Assembly: GCF_023028105.1 (NCBI RefSeq)
Contig: NZ_CP095491.1
Coordinates: forward strand, 2,542,001-2,606,000
Origin: Halosolutus gelatinilyticus
GTDB taxonomy: Archaea > Halobacteriota > Halobacteria > Halobacteriales > Natrialbaceae
DNA: 64,000 nucleotides
Direction: 5' to 3'
The notes beneath the pieces were generated by a model. It did no database searches and had not been told where the DNA came from. It worked only from the letters and a program-made list of their open reading frames with translations. Positions within the stretch are counted from its first letter, which is position 1; each line of letters starts with the position of its first letter. The position numbers were made by a program, and so were the translations under genes. Shown here piece by piece: positions 19,228 through 28,900 of the stretch.

Positions 19228-19236
19228 AATAATTAT
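19228..19236 (+). promoter_or_regulatory. AT-rich promoter element of the subtilase
   Basis: CAATAATTA lies about 27-35 bp ahead of the ATG at 19263, within a markedly AT-rich stretch (about 19150-19240). It is consistent with a leaderless or short-leader transcript. Confidence 0.4.
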
Positions 19237-19262
19237 GAAAACGTCGTTCAGACGATCGCTAG

Positions 19263-20381
19263 ATGAGTAATAATAATCAAATAAGAAGGCGAAACGTACT
19301 GCGAACGATCGGCGGATCGGCGGCCCTCGGACTCGCCGGAACCGTGGCGGCTTCCGAGGAACTGCTGGAGATCAACGTCGGGTTCGATGACGAGCGCGGC
19401 GCCGAGGTCGCGCGAGCGGAAGCGGCCGGCGGCGTGAAACGGGAGTTCGCGTTCGGCGCGGTGACGATCGACGTCCCCGAGACCGCGGCGAAGGGTCTGA
19501 AGAAGAACCCGCACGTCGAGTACGTCGAGAAGAACGGCGAGATGCGGGCCCTCGATGACTACCCGTGGGGGATCGAACGGGTCGAGGCCGACGTCGCCCA
19601 CGACAGCGGCTACGGCGGAGCCGGCGCCAGCGTCTCGGTCATCGACACCGGTATCGACTCGTCGCACTCCGATCTCGAGGGGAACGTCGCCGGCGGAGCC
19701 TGTTTCTCCGGCTGTTCCGAGGGCTGCGAGACGTGCTGGGACGACGACAACGGGCACGGCACCCACGTCGCGGGCACCGCCGGGGCAGCCCTGAACGGCG
19801 ACGGCGTCGTCGGCGTGGGTCCCGACGTCGACCTCTACGGCGTCAAGGTGCTCGACGGCAACGGAACCGGCACCTACTCGGACATCGCAGCCGGCATCGA
19901 GTGGACCGCCGACCAGGGGATCGACGTCGCGAACCTCAGCCTCGGCGGGCGCTACTCGGGCGTCATCCACGACGCCTGCCGATACGCCGCCGAGCGCGGC
20001 GTCCTGCTCGTCGCCGCGGCGGGCAACGGCGGTTGTGCCACCTGCATCAGTTATCCCGCGGCGTTCGAGGAGTGCATCGCCGTCAGCGCGACGGATCGGG
20101 ACGACACACTCGCGAACTTCTCGGCCTCCGGCCCCGAGATCGAACTCGTGGCGCCCGGCGTGGACGTGCTGTCGACGTATCCCGACGACGACTACCAGCG
20201 CCTCTCCGGTACGTCGATGGCCGCTCCGCACGTCGCCGGCGCCGGCGCCCAGCTGATGGCCACCGGCCTGTCTCGCGCAGACGCGCGCCAGCGACTCCGC
20301 GACACGGCCGACGACATCGGACTCCCCGCCGAGCAGCAGGGGTACGGTCTGGTAAACGTTCGGCGGGCGCTCTGGCCGTAA
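19263..20381 (+). CDS. Tat-exported subtilisin-like serine protease (halolysin type)
   Basis: Secreted S8-family protease. The 372-residue preproprotein has a twin-arginine signal (RRRNVL at 8-13, then a hydrophobic stretch and AAS). An I9-like propeptide ends around residue 97. The catalytic domain contains Asp128 (VIDTG), His165 (NGHGTH) and Ser318 (GTSMAAPH). It stops soon after the catalytic domain, so it lacks the C-terminal extension of classic halolysins. Eight cysteines (147, 151, 155, 158, 239, 258, 261, 271) are unusual for the group; four cluster just before the catalytic His. Confidence 0.94.
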   Translation: MSNNNQIRRRNVLRTIGGSAALGLAGTVAASEELLEINVGFDDERGAEVARAEAAGGVKREFAFGAVTIDVPETAAKGLKKNPHVEYVEKNGEMRALDDYPWGIERVEADVAHDSGYGGAGASVSVIDTGIDSSHSDLEGNVAGGACFSGCSEGCETCWDDDNGHGTHVAGTAGAALNGDGVVGVGPDVDLYGVKVLDGNGTGTYSDIAAGIEWTADQGIDVANLSLGGRYSGVIHDACRYAAERGVLLVAAAGNGGCATCISYPAAFEECIAVSATDRDDTLANFSASGPEIELVAPGVDVLSTYPDDDYQRLSGTSMAAPHVAGAGAQLMATGLSRADARQRLRDTADDIGLPAEQQGYGLVNVRRALWP

Positions 20382-20424
20382 CGACCGCTTCGACGGTTTT
20401 CGAGTACGGTTCGCGATCGACCGA

Positions 20425-21846
20425 TCAGTCGTCTCCGGACGGGACCTCTTCCGCGAGAGCGTCGCGTTCGTCGACCTCGTGCGTCCCGGTCGGCGGCAGG
20501 TTCACCTCCGCGGCGGGCGAGGAGTCGAGATCGGTCGTCGATTCGAGGCGGGCCATCTCGCCATCTTCCCTCGCATCCTGATCGATCCGCATCGAACAGA
20601 ACTCGACGCCGCACATCGAGCAGAAGCGCGCCTCCTTGTAGTTGTCTCCGGGGAGCGTCTGGTCGTGGTAGTCGCGGGCCCGATCGGGATCGAGCGCGAG
20701 GCGGAACTGCTCGCGCCAGTCGAAGGCGTACCGGGCCTCCGAGAGGGCGTCGTCCCAGTCCCGGGTGCCCGGTCGTTCGTTGGCCACGTCGCCCGCGTGT
20801 GCGGCGATCCGGTACGCCGCGAGGCCCTCGCGGACGTCTTCCTCCTCGGGCAGCCCGAGGTGTTCCTTGGGCGTCACGTAACACAGCATCGCAGCACCGG
20901 CCTGCGCGGCCATCGCGGCGCCGATCGCGCTCGTGATGTGATCGTAGCCGGGCGCGATGTCGGTCACGAGCGGCCCGAGGACGTAGAACGGGGCGCCGTC
21001 GCAGACGGCCTGCTGGCGCTCGACGTTCTCGGCGACCTTGTGCATCGGGACGTGGCCCGGTCCCTCGACCATCACCTGGACGTCGTACTCCCGGGCGCGG
21101 CGGGTGAGTTCGCCGAGCGTATCGAGTTCGGCGTACTGGGCCTCGTCGCAGGCGTCGGCCAGACTGCCCGGCCGGAGACTGTCGCCGAGGCTGAACGTGA
21201 CGTCGTGTGCGGCGAAGATCTCACAGATCTCGTCGTAGACCTGAAACAGCGGGTTCTGCTTCCCGTGAGACTCCATCCACGACGCCATAATCGAACCGCC
21301 GCGCGAGACGATTCCCGTCTTCCGCCCGTCGGTCAGCGGCAGATGCTCCAGCAGGATTCCGGCGTGGATCGTCATGTAGTCGACGCCCTGCTCGGCCTGC
21401 TTCTCGATGACCTCGAGAAGCAGGTCTTTCGTCAGGTCCTCCGGACTCCCCGCTCGCTTGACGGCCTCGTACAGCGGCACCGTCCCGATCGGCACGGGCG
21501 AGCGATCGACGTGCATCTCGCGAATCTCGTCTAAGTCGCTCCCCGTCCCCAGGTCCATCACCGTGTCCGCGCCGTAGTGGACCGCCGCGTGGAGTTTCTC
21601 GGCCTCTTCCGCGAGATCGCTGGTCGTCTCGCTGTTGCCGATGTTCGCGTTGACCTTCGTCGCGAACTCGCGGCCGATGATCATCGGATCGATCGCGTCG
21701 TGGTTCCGGTTCGCCGGGATCACGGCCCGTCCCGCGGCGACCTGCTCCCGAACGAACTCGGGATCGCGGTTCTCGCGCTCGGCGGCTCGTTCCATCTCCT
21801 CGGTGATCGTTCCCTCGCGGGCGGCTTCGATCTGGGTTCGCGCCAT
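20425..21846 (-). CDS. thiC: Phosphomethylpyrimidine synthase
   Basis: Radical-SAM-type enzyme converting aminoimidazole ribotide to the HMP-phosphate moiety of thiamine. The 473-residue protein has the ThiC core ([27 protein letters not shown]) and the C-terminal 4Fe-4S motif CSMCGVEFC. It is somewhat shorter than bacterial ThiC, as expected for archaea. A strong TATA element precedes it, and the implied leaderless transcript leaves no room for a TPP riboswitch. Confidence 0.96.
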   Translation of the reverse strand: MARTQIEAAREGTITEEMERAAERENRDPEFVREQVAAGRAVIPANRNHDAIDPMIIGREFATKVNANIGNSETTSDLAEEAEKLHAAVHYGADTVMDLGTGSDLDEIREMHVDRSPVPIGTVPLYEAVKRAGSPEDLTKDLLLEVIEKQAEQGVDYMTIHAGILLEHLPLTDGRKTGIVSRGGSIMASWMESHGKQNPLFQVYDEICEIFAAHDVTFSLGDSLRPGSLADACDEAQYAELDTLGELTRRAREYDVQVMVEGPGHVPMHKVAENVERQQAVCDGAPFYVLGPLVTDIAPGYDHITSAIGAAMAAQAGAAMLCYVTPKEHLGLPEEEDVREGLAAYRIAAHAGDVANERPGTRDWDDALSEARYAFDWREQFRLALDPDRARDYHDQTLPGDNYKEARFCSMCGVEFCSMRIDQDAREDGEMARLESTTDLDSSPAAEVNLPPTGTHEVDERDALAEEVPSGDD

Positions 21847-21869
21847 CGATAATCTAGTTGTATTACTCG

Positions 21870-21878
21870 ATTATATAG
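21870..21878 (-). promoter_or_regulatory. TATA box of thiC
   Basis: Minus-strand CTATATAAT lies 24-32 bp upstream of the ATG at 21846, giving a leaderless message. Confidence 0.6.
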
Positions 21879-22072
21879 CTCTGGCGCTGTCCTGTCCGGT
21901 CCCTGGCTGGCCGATCGAGCGGTGATCGACGGGATCGAGAGTCGATCGAGTTTCGGTTCCGCGGACCGTGTCGTGGAGTCGAAAATGTGACGTCCAGTTG
22001 CTATTTCGGAAGGTACCCCGTTTCAGCCCACTTATAGGCTCCCCGGACCTGGCACCGAGTAGGTGCAACCAG

Positions 22073-22771
22073 ATGTCCGACTTACCGGACGACTTCGACT
22101 GTACGATCACGAACTGGGACTACATCTACGGCCTGTGTCGAGACGTGAGCGACGAGGTTCGACGCGACGAGTTCGAACCAGACGTCATCGTCGCGCTCGC
22201 CCGCGGCGGCTGGTTCGCGGGCCGGTGTCTCTGTGACTTTCTCGGACTCGACGATCTGACGAGCCTGAAGATGGAACATTACGTCGGCACCGCCGAGAAG
22301 AGCGGCGAACCGACCGTCCGGTACCCGATGCCCGAGGGCAGCGTCGAGGGCAAGGACGTCCTCATCATCGACGACATCGCCGACACCGGCGGCTCGATCG
22401 AACACGCCTACGAGTACGTCGACGAGCGGGACGCCGACGAAGTCCGCACGGCGACGCTCCAACTCCTCCAGACGAGCGTGTTCGAACCCGAGTACGTCGG
22501 CGAACGCCTCGAGGAGTGGACCTGGATCGTCTACCCGTGGAACTTCATCGAGGACATGACCGATCTGATCTCGGGCGTGATGGACCAGGCCGACCAGGAG
22601 ACGTTCACGCGGGAGGAGATCCGTCACTTCCTCGCCGAGTTCCACGGCATCGATCGGATCGAGATGGAGATCGCACAGCCCGATCGGATTCCCGAGGTGC
22701 TGGCGGAGATGGAACGACGCGACGTCATCGAGTCGACGGGGCCGGACGAGTGGGCGCTCGCGACGGAGTGA
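22073..22771 (+). CDS. Phosphoribosyltransferase
   Basis: Type I PRTase-fold protein that transfers or recognises phosphoribosyl groups. The 232-residue protein has the PRPP-binding signature VLIIDDIADTGGS in its middle and the preceding ARGGWFAGR loop. A C-terminal extension of about 90 residues beyond the PRTase core has a helical, possibly winged, character. Purine (xanthine or hypoxanthine) salvage is the likely role, but the base specificity is not readable. The ATG at 22073 is selected; TATA-like CTTATAGG lies about 38 bp upstream. Confidence 0.85.
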   Translation: MSDLPDDFDCTITNWDYIYGLCRDVSDEVRRDEFEPDVIVALARGGWFAGRCLCDFLGLDDLTSLKMEHYVGTAEKSGEPTVRYPMPEGSVEGKDVLIIDDIADTGGSIEHAYEYVDERDADEVRTATLQLLQTSVFEPEYVGERLEEWTWIVYPWNFIEDMTDLISGVMDQADQETFTREEIRHFLAEFHGIDRIEMEIAQPDRIPEVLAEMERRDVIESTGPDEWALATE

Positions 22772-22786
22772 ACGCGATACCCTCGA

Positions 22787-24247
22787 TTACTCGGCGAGTG
22801 TGCTATCCTCGGCTGGATCGGCTTGATCGGCCGAGTCGGCCGTCGATCCCGGTTCCTCCTCGACGATCGACTTCTTCCACGTCCCGCGCGTGAACCACGC
22901 GACGGCCGCGATCGCGCTGGCGACGTCGCCGAGCACGACGCCCGTCCAGATCCCGGTCGTTCCCCACTCCGCGATGAAGATGAGGTAGTAGGTGATCGGG
23001 ACGCGGACGATCCAGAGTCCGAGCACGGCGAAGACGAGCGCCGTCTTCGTGTTGCCCGCGCCGCGGAACGCCCCCTGAATCACCTGCAGGACGCCCATGA
23101 AGACGAACGCGAACGCGGCGAACTGGAGGTACGTGACGCCGTAGGCGATCGTCTCGGCGCGCCCCGCTTCGTCGGCCGTGAGGAAGACCGAGACGAACGG
23201 CTCGGGGAAGAGGAAGGCGATCGCGCCAGCGAGGAGCATGATGCCGGCGATCACGCCGGACGCGATCCACGTCGCCTTCGCCGCGCGATCGGACCTGTCG
23301 GCACCCAGGTTCTGGCCGACGATCGAGTCCGTCGCCTGACCTAGCCCCATCGCCGGCAGGAACGCGAGCGAGATGAGTCGGTTGCCCAGGCCGTAGGCCG
23401 CGACCACCGCCGGCGGGAAGGTGACGACCATCGCCGTCATCACGACCAGCGCCAGGGCCGTCATCGACTGCTCGAGGGCCGTCGGCACCCCCAGCCGGAC
23501 GATCTCGGTGACGTACTCGAGGCGCGGGCGGATGTGGTCGACGCCGATCTCCGGGCCGACGTCCGTGTAGTACAGCAGGTAGAAGCCGACGGCCGTCGCA
23601 ATCGCTCTCGAGAGAACCGTCGCGACGGCGGCGCCGGCGACGCCGAGTTCGGGGAACACCCACCAGCCGAAGATCAACAGCGGATCGAGCAGGAGGTTGA
23701 TCACGACGCTGATCGCCATCACGCGCATCGGCGCGCGCGTGTTGCCGTACCCCCGCATGAGCGAGGCGAAGACGAAGAAGCCGAAGACGAACGGAACGCC
23801 GAGGAAGAAGATCTCCAGGTACTCGGCGGCCAGCGGGAGGATCTCCGCTTTCGTGTCGCTATCGGCGGGCAGCGCCTCGAGCATCGGCTCCGTCGCGTAG
23901 TAGCCGACGATTCCGAGGCCGATCGCGACCAGCGAGATGAACGAGATCGTCTGTCCGGCGATCAACCCGCCCTTCCCGCTCTCCGCGCCGGTGTGCTGGG
24001 CGATGAGGATGGCGCCGGCCGCGGTGAACCCGCCGCCGACGGAGATCACTAGAAAGAGGAGCGGGAACGCGAGGCTGATCGCGCCGACGGCGTCGGGCGA
24101 GAGCGCGCCCAGCCAGAAGGTGTCGCCGACGTTGTACGCGACCTGTAACAACTGAATGACCACGAGGGGCCACGCCAGTCTGAACATCGGGCGAACGAGT
24201 TCGCCCTCCGTGAGACTGTCTTCGTTTACGTTCGGCCCGCTCGACAT
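22787..24247 (-). CDS. MATE-family efflux transporter
   Basis: Multidrug/toxin extrusion antiporter in the cytoplasmic membrane. The 486-residue protein has about 12 hydrophobic helices in two halves with the family motifs, including LAWPLVVIQLLQVAYNVGDTF near the N-terminus region (residues 28-48) and the second-half GVPTALEQSM and GQNLGADRSDRA segments. The C-terminal tail is acidic and short. The gene is monocistronic and tail-to-tail with the phosphoribosyltransferase. The substrate is unknown. Confidence 0.93.
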   Translation of the reverse strand: MSSGPNVNEDSLTEGELVRPMFRLAWPLVVIQLLQVAYNVGDTFWLGALSPDAVGAISLAFPLLFLVISVGGGFTAAGAILIAQHTGAESGKGGLIAGQTISFISLVAIGLGIVGYYATEPMLEALPADSDTKAEILPLAAEYLEIFFLGVPFVFGFFVFASLMRGYGNTRAPMRVMAISVVINLLLDPLLIFGWWVFPELGVAGAAVATVLSRAIATAVGFYLLYYTDVGPEIGVDHIRPRLEYVTEIVRLGVPTALEQSMTALALVVMTAMVVTFPPAVVAAYGLGNRLISLAFLPAMGLGQATDSIVGQNLGADRSDRAAKATWIASGVIAGIMLLAGAIAFLFPEPFVSVFLTADEAGRAETIAYGVTYLQFAAFAFVFMGVLQVIQGAFRGAGNTKTALVFAVLGLWIVRVPITYYLIFIAEWGTTGIWTGVVLGDVASAIAAVAWFTRGTWKKSIVEEEPGSTADSADQADPAEDSTLAE

Positions 24248-24393
24248 ACCACTATCCAGACGGTCGGTCTATTTGTGCGCTCGGGAGATGTGATAACGCT
24301 GGACAATCCGTTCGTCCGAAATGCGGTGGCGTCCGATCGGCGACGGTCGTGCGCCGGGTTCCGATCGGCCGAGTCGGACGTCGCGCGGAACGC

Positions 24394-24735
24394 CTACTGG
24401 CGATCCCGATCGACGACCCGCTCTCTCGCCTCGTCGTCTCGGCGGTCGCTCGATGGCCGGGTCGCGGTCGCGGAATCCGACCGATCGTGGTCCCTCGTCG
24501 CGCAGTCGAGACAGTAGTGGTTACGCCCTTCCGACAGCGATCGGACGGGGACGCCGGCGATAACGAACTGCTCGCGGAATCGTCGGACGAGTCCGCGGGT
24601 CATCCGCGCCTCGCACGAAACGCAGCGCTCCGTGTGGTTCTCCTCCGGCCGAACCGTTCGGTGATCGACCGTTCGAACGCTTCCGAACTGCGTAATCGAG
24701 CGCCGCTCGTCCAGCCCGCCGCTCGGATCGGCCAT
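24394..24735 (-). CDS. Small zinc-ribbon-like protein, unknown function
   Basis: A 113-residue hydrophilic protein with a CVSC ... CLDC cysteine pair arrangement spaced about 35 residues apart, suggesting one zinc knuckle. The C-terminus is rich in Arg, Asp and Ser and probably disordered. A good minus-strand TATA (AATATATTTG) 27-35 bp upstream of the ATG at 24735 supports both the gene and this start over the in-frame ATG at 24831. No family is recognised with confidence. Confidence 0.6.
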   Translation of the reverse strand: MADPSGGLDERRSITQFGSVRTVDHRTVRPEENHTERCVSCEARMTRGLVRRFREQFVIAGVPVRSLSEGRNHYCLDCATRDHDRSDSATATRPSSDRRDDEARERVVDRDRQ

Positions 24736-24761
24736 TACTTTCGCGTTCGAACTACGATCAC

Positions 24762-24770
24762 AAATATATT
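24762..24770 (-). promoter_or_regulatory. TATA box of the zinc-ribbon gene
   Basis: Minus-strand AATATATTT is 27-35 bp before the ATG at 24735 in otherwise GC-rich DNA; leaderless spacing. Confidence 0.55.
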
Positions 24771-24848
24771 GCTCACGCGCTTCGAGCTGTGCTTTGTGCG
24801 TGCGATCGGGAACGGGGCTCAACACTCCCACTAGCCGCAGCGATCGAC

Positions 24849-25937
24849 CTAGTCGGCGATCGCTTCCTCGGGCTCCGCGTCGAGGGTCACGCGCTGGATC
24901 CAGAGGTCGCCGAACAGTTCGTCCTGTTCGAGGGTGACGCGGCCGCGGTGGGCGAGAAAGAGGAGCGCGAGGTAGGTCATCACGCGCGTGCCCCCGACCT
25001 CGTCGATCTCGGCGTAGAGGACCTCGTCGCGGCCCTTCTCGTACTGCTCCTCGAGGACCGTTTCGACATCGTCGATGACGGCCTCGATGTCCTCCTCGTG
25101 GGTCGTGTGCGTGACGTCGTCACTCGTTGGCTCGTCGTCGACGCGAAACTCGTCTTCCGTGTGGTAGCTGAGTTCCTGAACGCCGCGGCCGTACCCCCGC
25201 GGCGAGTCGCTGGTGTCGTAGCTGCGAGATTCCTTCCACCAACTGCCGCGCTCGGCGTCCCGGAGTTCACGGACGAGCTCGTCCAGCGTCTCGGGCTTTC
25301 CACGGGCCTGTTTCCGCTCGAGCCGCCGTTCCATTTCCGCCTCGAGGTTCTCGACGGGGTCGAACCCGGGCGCCGGTCTGCCGCCGTCGCCGCCGTCGAT
25401 CGGCCCCTCGTCGGCGAACGGTGCCTCCCACGGGGGCAGTTCCTCCTCCTCGGGTTCGTCCGGCGCGAACAGCTCGTCGCTTTTCATCCGCAACAGGACG
25501 CTCGCGTAGAACAGCGCCCGGCCCGACGTGCGGAGGTCGGCGTCGTCCAGCGCCGCCAGGAACTTGTCCGTGACGCGGACGACGTCGATGTCCCACGGAT
25601 CGATTTCGCCGTCCTTGGCGAGTTGCACGAGGAGTTCGACGGGTTCGACCTCCTCGTCTTCGTCCTCGGCGTCCCGTTTCGCGCCCTCGATCTCGGGGTC
25701 GTCTCCGTCGTCCGCGAATTCGAGGACCGTCTCGTCGCCTGGCCGCTCTCGGTCCTCGTGGCCGGCGATGTTCAGCGGGATGTCCTCACCGCTCTCGTCG
25801 CTTTCTCGCGACCCGCTTCCCTCGCTGTCTCGTGGGTCGCCTCGCTCCCCGGTCGGCTTTTCGGAGTCGCTTCGCGACTCCCTGCTCGCGGCTTCGCCGC
25901 TCGCTTTTTCCGAAGAGCGTGGCTCCTCGCTAGTCAT
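24849..25937 (-). CDS. scpA: Segregation and condensation protein A (kleisin)
   Basis: Kleisin subunit that bridges the SMC dimer heads for chromosome compaction and segregation. The conserved kleisin sequence begins around residue 52 (DIPLNIAGHED) and continues with EPVELLVQLAKDGEIDPWDIDVV in two parts and a C-terminal winged-helix region (VTLEQDELFGDLWIQRV). The 362 residues exceed bacterial ScpA because of acidic linkers and an N-terminal stretch of about 50 residues dominated by Ser, Glu, Arg and Asp. That stretch is encoded by palindromic repeat-like DNA. The start overlaps the smc stop by 8 bp, so translation is probably coupled. Confidence 0.9.
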   Translation of the reverse strand: MTSEEPRSSEKASGEAASRESRSDSEKPTGERGDPRDSEGSGSRESDESGEDIPLNIAGHEDRERPGDETVLEFADDGDDPEIEGAKRDAEDEDEEVEPVELLVQLAKDGEIDPWDIDVVRVTDKFLAALDDADLRTSGRALFYASVLLRMKSDELFAPDEPEEEELPPWEAPFADEGPIDGGDGGRPAPGFDPVENLEAEMERRLERKQARGKPETLDELVRELRDAERGSWWKESRSYDTSDSPRGYGRGVQELSYHTEDEFRVDDEPTSDDVTHTTHEEDIEAVIDDVETVLEEQYEKGRDEVLYAEIDEVGGTRVMTYLALLFLAHRGRVTLEQDELFGDLWIQRVTLDAEPEEAIAD

Positions 25938-28900
25938 CCGCCGGCACCTCCCCGCTGCTCAGATCGATCCCCGTCACCGCGCTCACGTTGTCCTGTTGCA
26001 TCGTCACCCCGATCGCGCGCTCGGAGCGATCGAGCATCGCCGTCCGGTGAGAGACGACGACGAACTGCGCCCGATCGGAGAGTTCGTCGACCATCTCGCC
26101 GATCCGCTCGGCATTGACGGCGTCGAGGAAGGCGTCGACTTCGTCGAGCGCGTAGAACGGCGCCGGATTGTGTCGCTGGATCGCGAAGATGAAGGCGAGC
26201 GCGGTCAGCGACTTCTCCCCGCCGGACATCGCGTCCAGCCGCTGGATCGGCTTGTCGCCGGGCTGGGCCTTCATCGTCAGCCCGCCGTCGAACGGGTCCG
26301 CCTCGTTCTCCAGGTGCAGGGTCCCGGTCCCCTCCGAGAGCTTCTCGAAGATCTCCGTGAAGTGCGAGGAGATCGCCTCGTAGGCCGTCATGAACGTCTC
26401 CTTCTTCTGGGTCTCGTACTGTTCGATCCGATCGCGGATACCGTCGGCCTCCTCAACGAGCGTGGCCTTCGCGTCCTCCAGTTCCTCGAGATCCCCGCGA
26501 ACCTCGTCGTACTCGTCGATCGCGAGCATGTTCACCGGCTCCATCGCCTCCATGTCGGCGGCGAGGAGGTCGATCATCTCGAGGACGGTGTCGTGGTCGG
26601 GGACGTCCTCGGGGTCGTAGTCGCCGACCTCGGATTCGAGGGATTCGATCTCCCACTCGAGGTTCCCCGCCCGCTCGCGGCGGTCCTCAAGTTTGCTCTC
26701 GACGGCGTTGACGCGATCCTGCTGCTGGTCGCGCTCCGTCCGGGCCTCGGACAGCTCCTCCTTCAGGTCGCCGCGCTCGTCCTTCAGCTCGGCGAGTTCG
26801 TCCTCTAGCTCCGCGACGGCCTCGTGTTTCGCCTCGAGCGCCTCGCGCTTCTGTTCGATCGTCTCCTCGCAGTCGGCGATGCGCTCTTCGTGTTCGGCCT
26901 TCCGGTTCTGGGCGGCCTCGATGTCATCGTGGAGATCGTCGATCGCGTCCTCGGCGTACTCCTTCTCGAGGCTCAGCTCGTTCAGTTTGCCGTCGATTTC
27001 GCTGATTCGGTCCTCGCGCTCGTCGATCTCGGCCTCCAACTCCTCGATCTGGGCGGTCAGTTCGGGGATCTTCGAGTCCTCGAGTTCGGCTTCCAGCTCG
27101 GCGATGTCGGCCTCGATCGACTCCACGGTCGCGGTCTTTGTCTCGATCTCGTCGGCGATCTCGTTCATCCGCTCGTCGACCGACTCCCGTTCCTCGCGGA
27201 GTTCCTCGAGTTCGCCCTCGAGGCGCTCGACGTCGCCCTCGATCGTCTCGCGGCGGTCGTCGAGTTTCTCGATCTCGGTCTCGATCGAGCGGACCTCGTC
27301 GGCCGCGTCGGTCTTTCGATCGCGGGCGTCGTCGAGCCGTCCCTCGACGTCCCGCAGTTCTTCGCGGAGGGACTCGCGTTCGTCCTGCAGGTCGGTGATC
27401 TGCTTGGCGACGCGCTCGAGCTGGCCCTCGCCGCCGCCGGTGAAGGAGTAGCGCGACCCCTTCCGGGAGCCGCCGGTCATGGCGCCGCTCTTCTCGACCA
27501 GATCGCCGTCGAGCGTGACCATGCGGTAGTCGCCCATGTACGAGCGGGCGGTCTCTAAGTCCTGGACGACTAGCGTGTCGCCGAGCACGTACGAGAAGAC
27601 GCTCGCGTACTGGCTGTCGAACTCCACGAGGTCGTACGCGAAGCCGACGACGCCGGGATCGGACGGGGCCTTCGGCAGCCCCCGTTTCCGCATGTCCGTC
27701 ATCGGCAGGAACGTCGCCCGACCGGCGTTGCGGGACTTCAGGTGCTCGATACACTGCTGGCCGACGACGTCGTCGTCGACGACCACGTTCGCGAGGCGGC
27801 CGCCCGCGGCGGTCTCGCAGGCGACCGCGTACTCGCTCGACACGGAGCCGAGCTGGGCGACCGCACCGTGGACGCCGCCGATCCCCGAGTTCAGGATCGT
27901 CGTCACCGCCCGGCCAAACGAGGAGTCGCCGCTCTCGCCCGCGTTGGCCTCGAGTTCGGCGTACTCCTGCTGTTTGGCCTGCAACTTGTCGTCGAGGTCG
28001 TCGAGGTCTCCCTGCAGGCGCCGTTTTTCGGCCTTGAGGTCATCGACGACGCTCGCGATGTTCTCGCGGTTCGCCTCGGCCTTGCGCAACTCGCGTTCGA
28101 GGTCCGACCGCTTGCTCTCGATCTCCGGCAGCTCCTCGCGTTTCTCCTCGATCGCCGCTTCCTTCTCGCTGATCGCGTTCGATCGCCGGCGGGCCTCGTC
28201 GAGCAGGCGGTCCTGCTCGCGCTGGAGGTCGTTCTTTTCCGTTTTGGCTTCCTCTACGTCGTCCTTGCGCTCGGCGAGTTCCGTCTTGAGTTCGTCGAAC
28301 TCGGTGTCGACCTCCTCGATCTCCGTCTCGAGCGCGTCGCGTTCCGTCTCGCGCTCCTGGATCTCCGTCTTGATCGACGCCTTCTCGAGTTTGTGCTCGC
28401 GAATCTCGTCCTCGAGGTCGGCGATCGTCTCCTGCTTGCGATCGATCTGGACGAACGCCTCGCGCCGCTTGGCCTCGGCGTCCTCGATCTGCTCCTCGCT
28501 GGCCTCGATCTTGTCCTCGAGTCGCGAAATCTCGCCTTTCAGCTCCTCGATCTCGCTTTTAATTCGGAGCTGTTCGTCCTCGCCCTTGCGCTCGATCTCG
28601 GCGTTTAGATCCTCGAGGTCCTCCTGCAGGCGGACGACCTTGCCCTGCCGTTCGTCGAGTTCGCGCTGGAGGTCCTCGAGGTCGCTTTCGAGGTCGTCGA
28701 CGCGCGATTCGATCCGCTCGAGTTCCCCGCGTTTCTCCTCGAGTTCGCTGGCCTTCTTGTACCCCTCGTACTCCTCCTTCTCGCGGCGGAGGCGCCGATA
28801 TCGGAGGGCCTGCTGGCGTTCGTCTTCTAATTGCGCGAGCCGATCGCGTTTCTCCTCGATCCGGAGTTCGGCCTCGTCGATCCGCTCCTGGACGACCTCG

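Noticed and set aside
21847-21960. Possible TPP riboswitch ahead of thiC
   Set aside because: The TATA box at 21870-21878 predicts a leaderless transcript, leaving no 5' leader to hold an aptamer, and no thi-box-like sequence was seen.
22052-22066. Short hairpin GCACC-GAGTA-GGTGC before the phosphoribosyltransferase
   Set aside because: It spans the predicted transcription start, so it is unlikely to form in RNA, and a 5-bp stem can arise by chance.
24349-24834. A 161-codon plus-strand frame opposite the zinc-ribbon gene
   Set aside because: The minus-strand frame has a good TATA box and paired cysteines, while the plus frame has neither.
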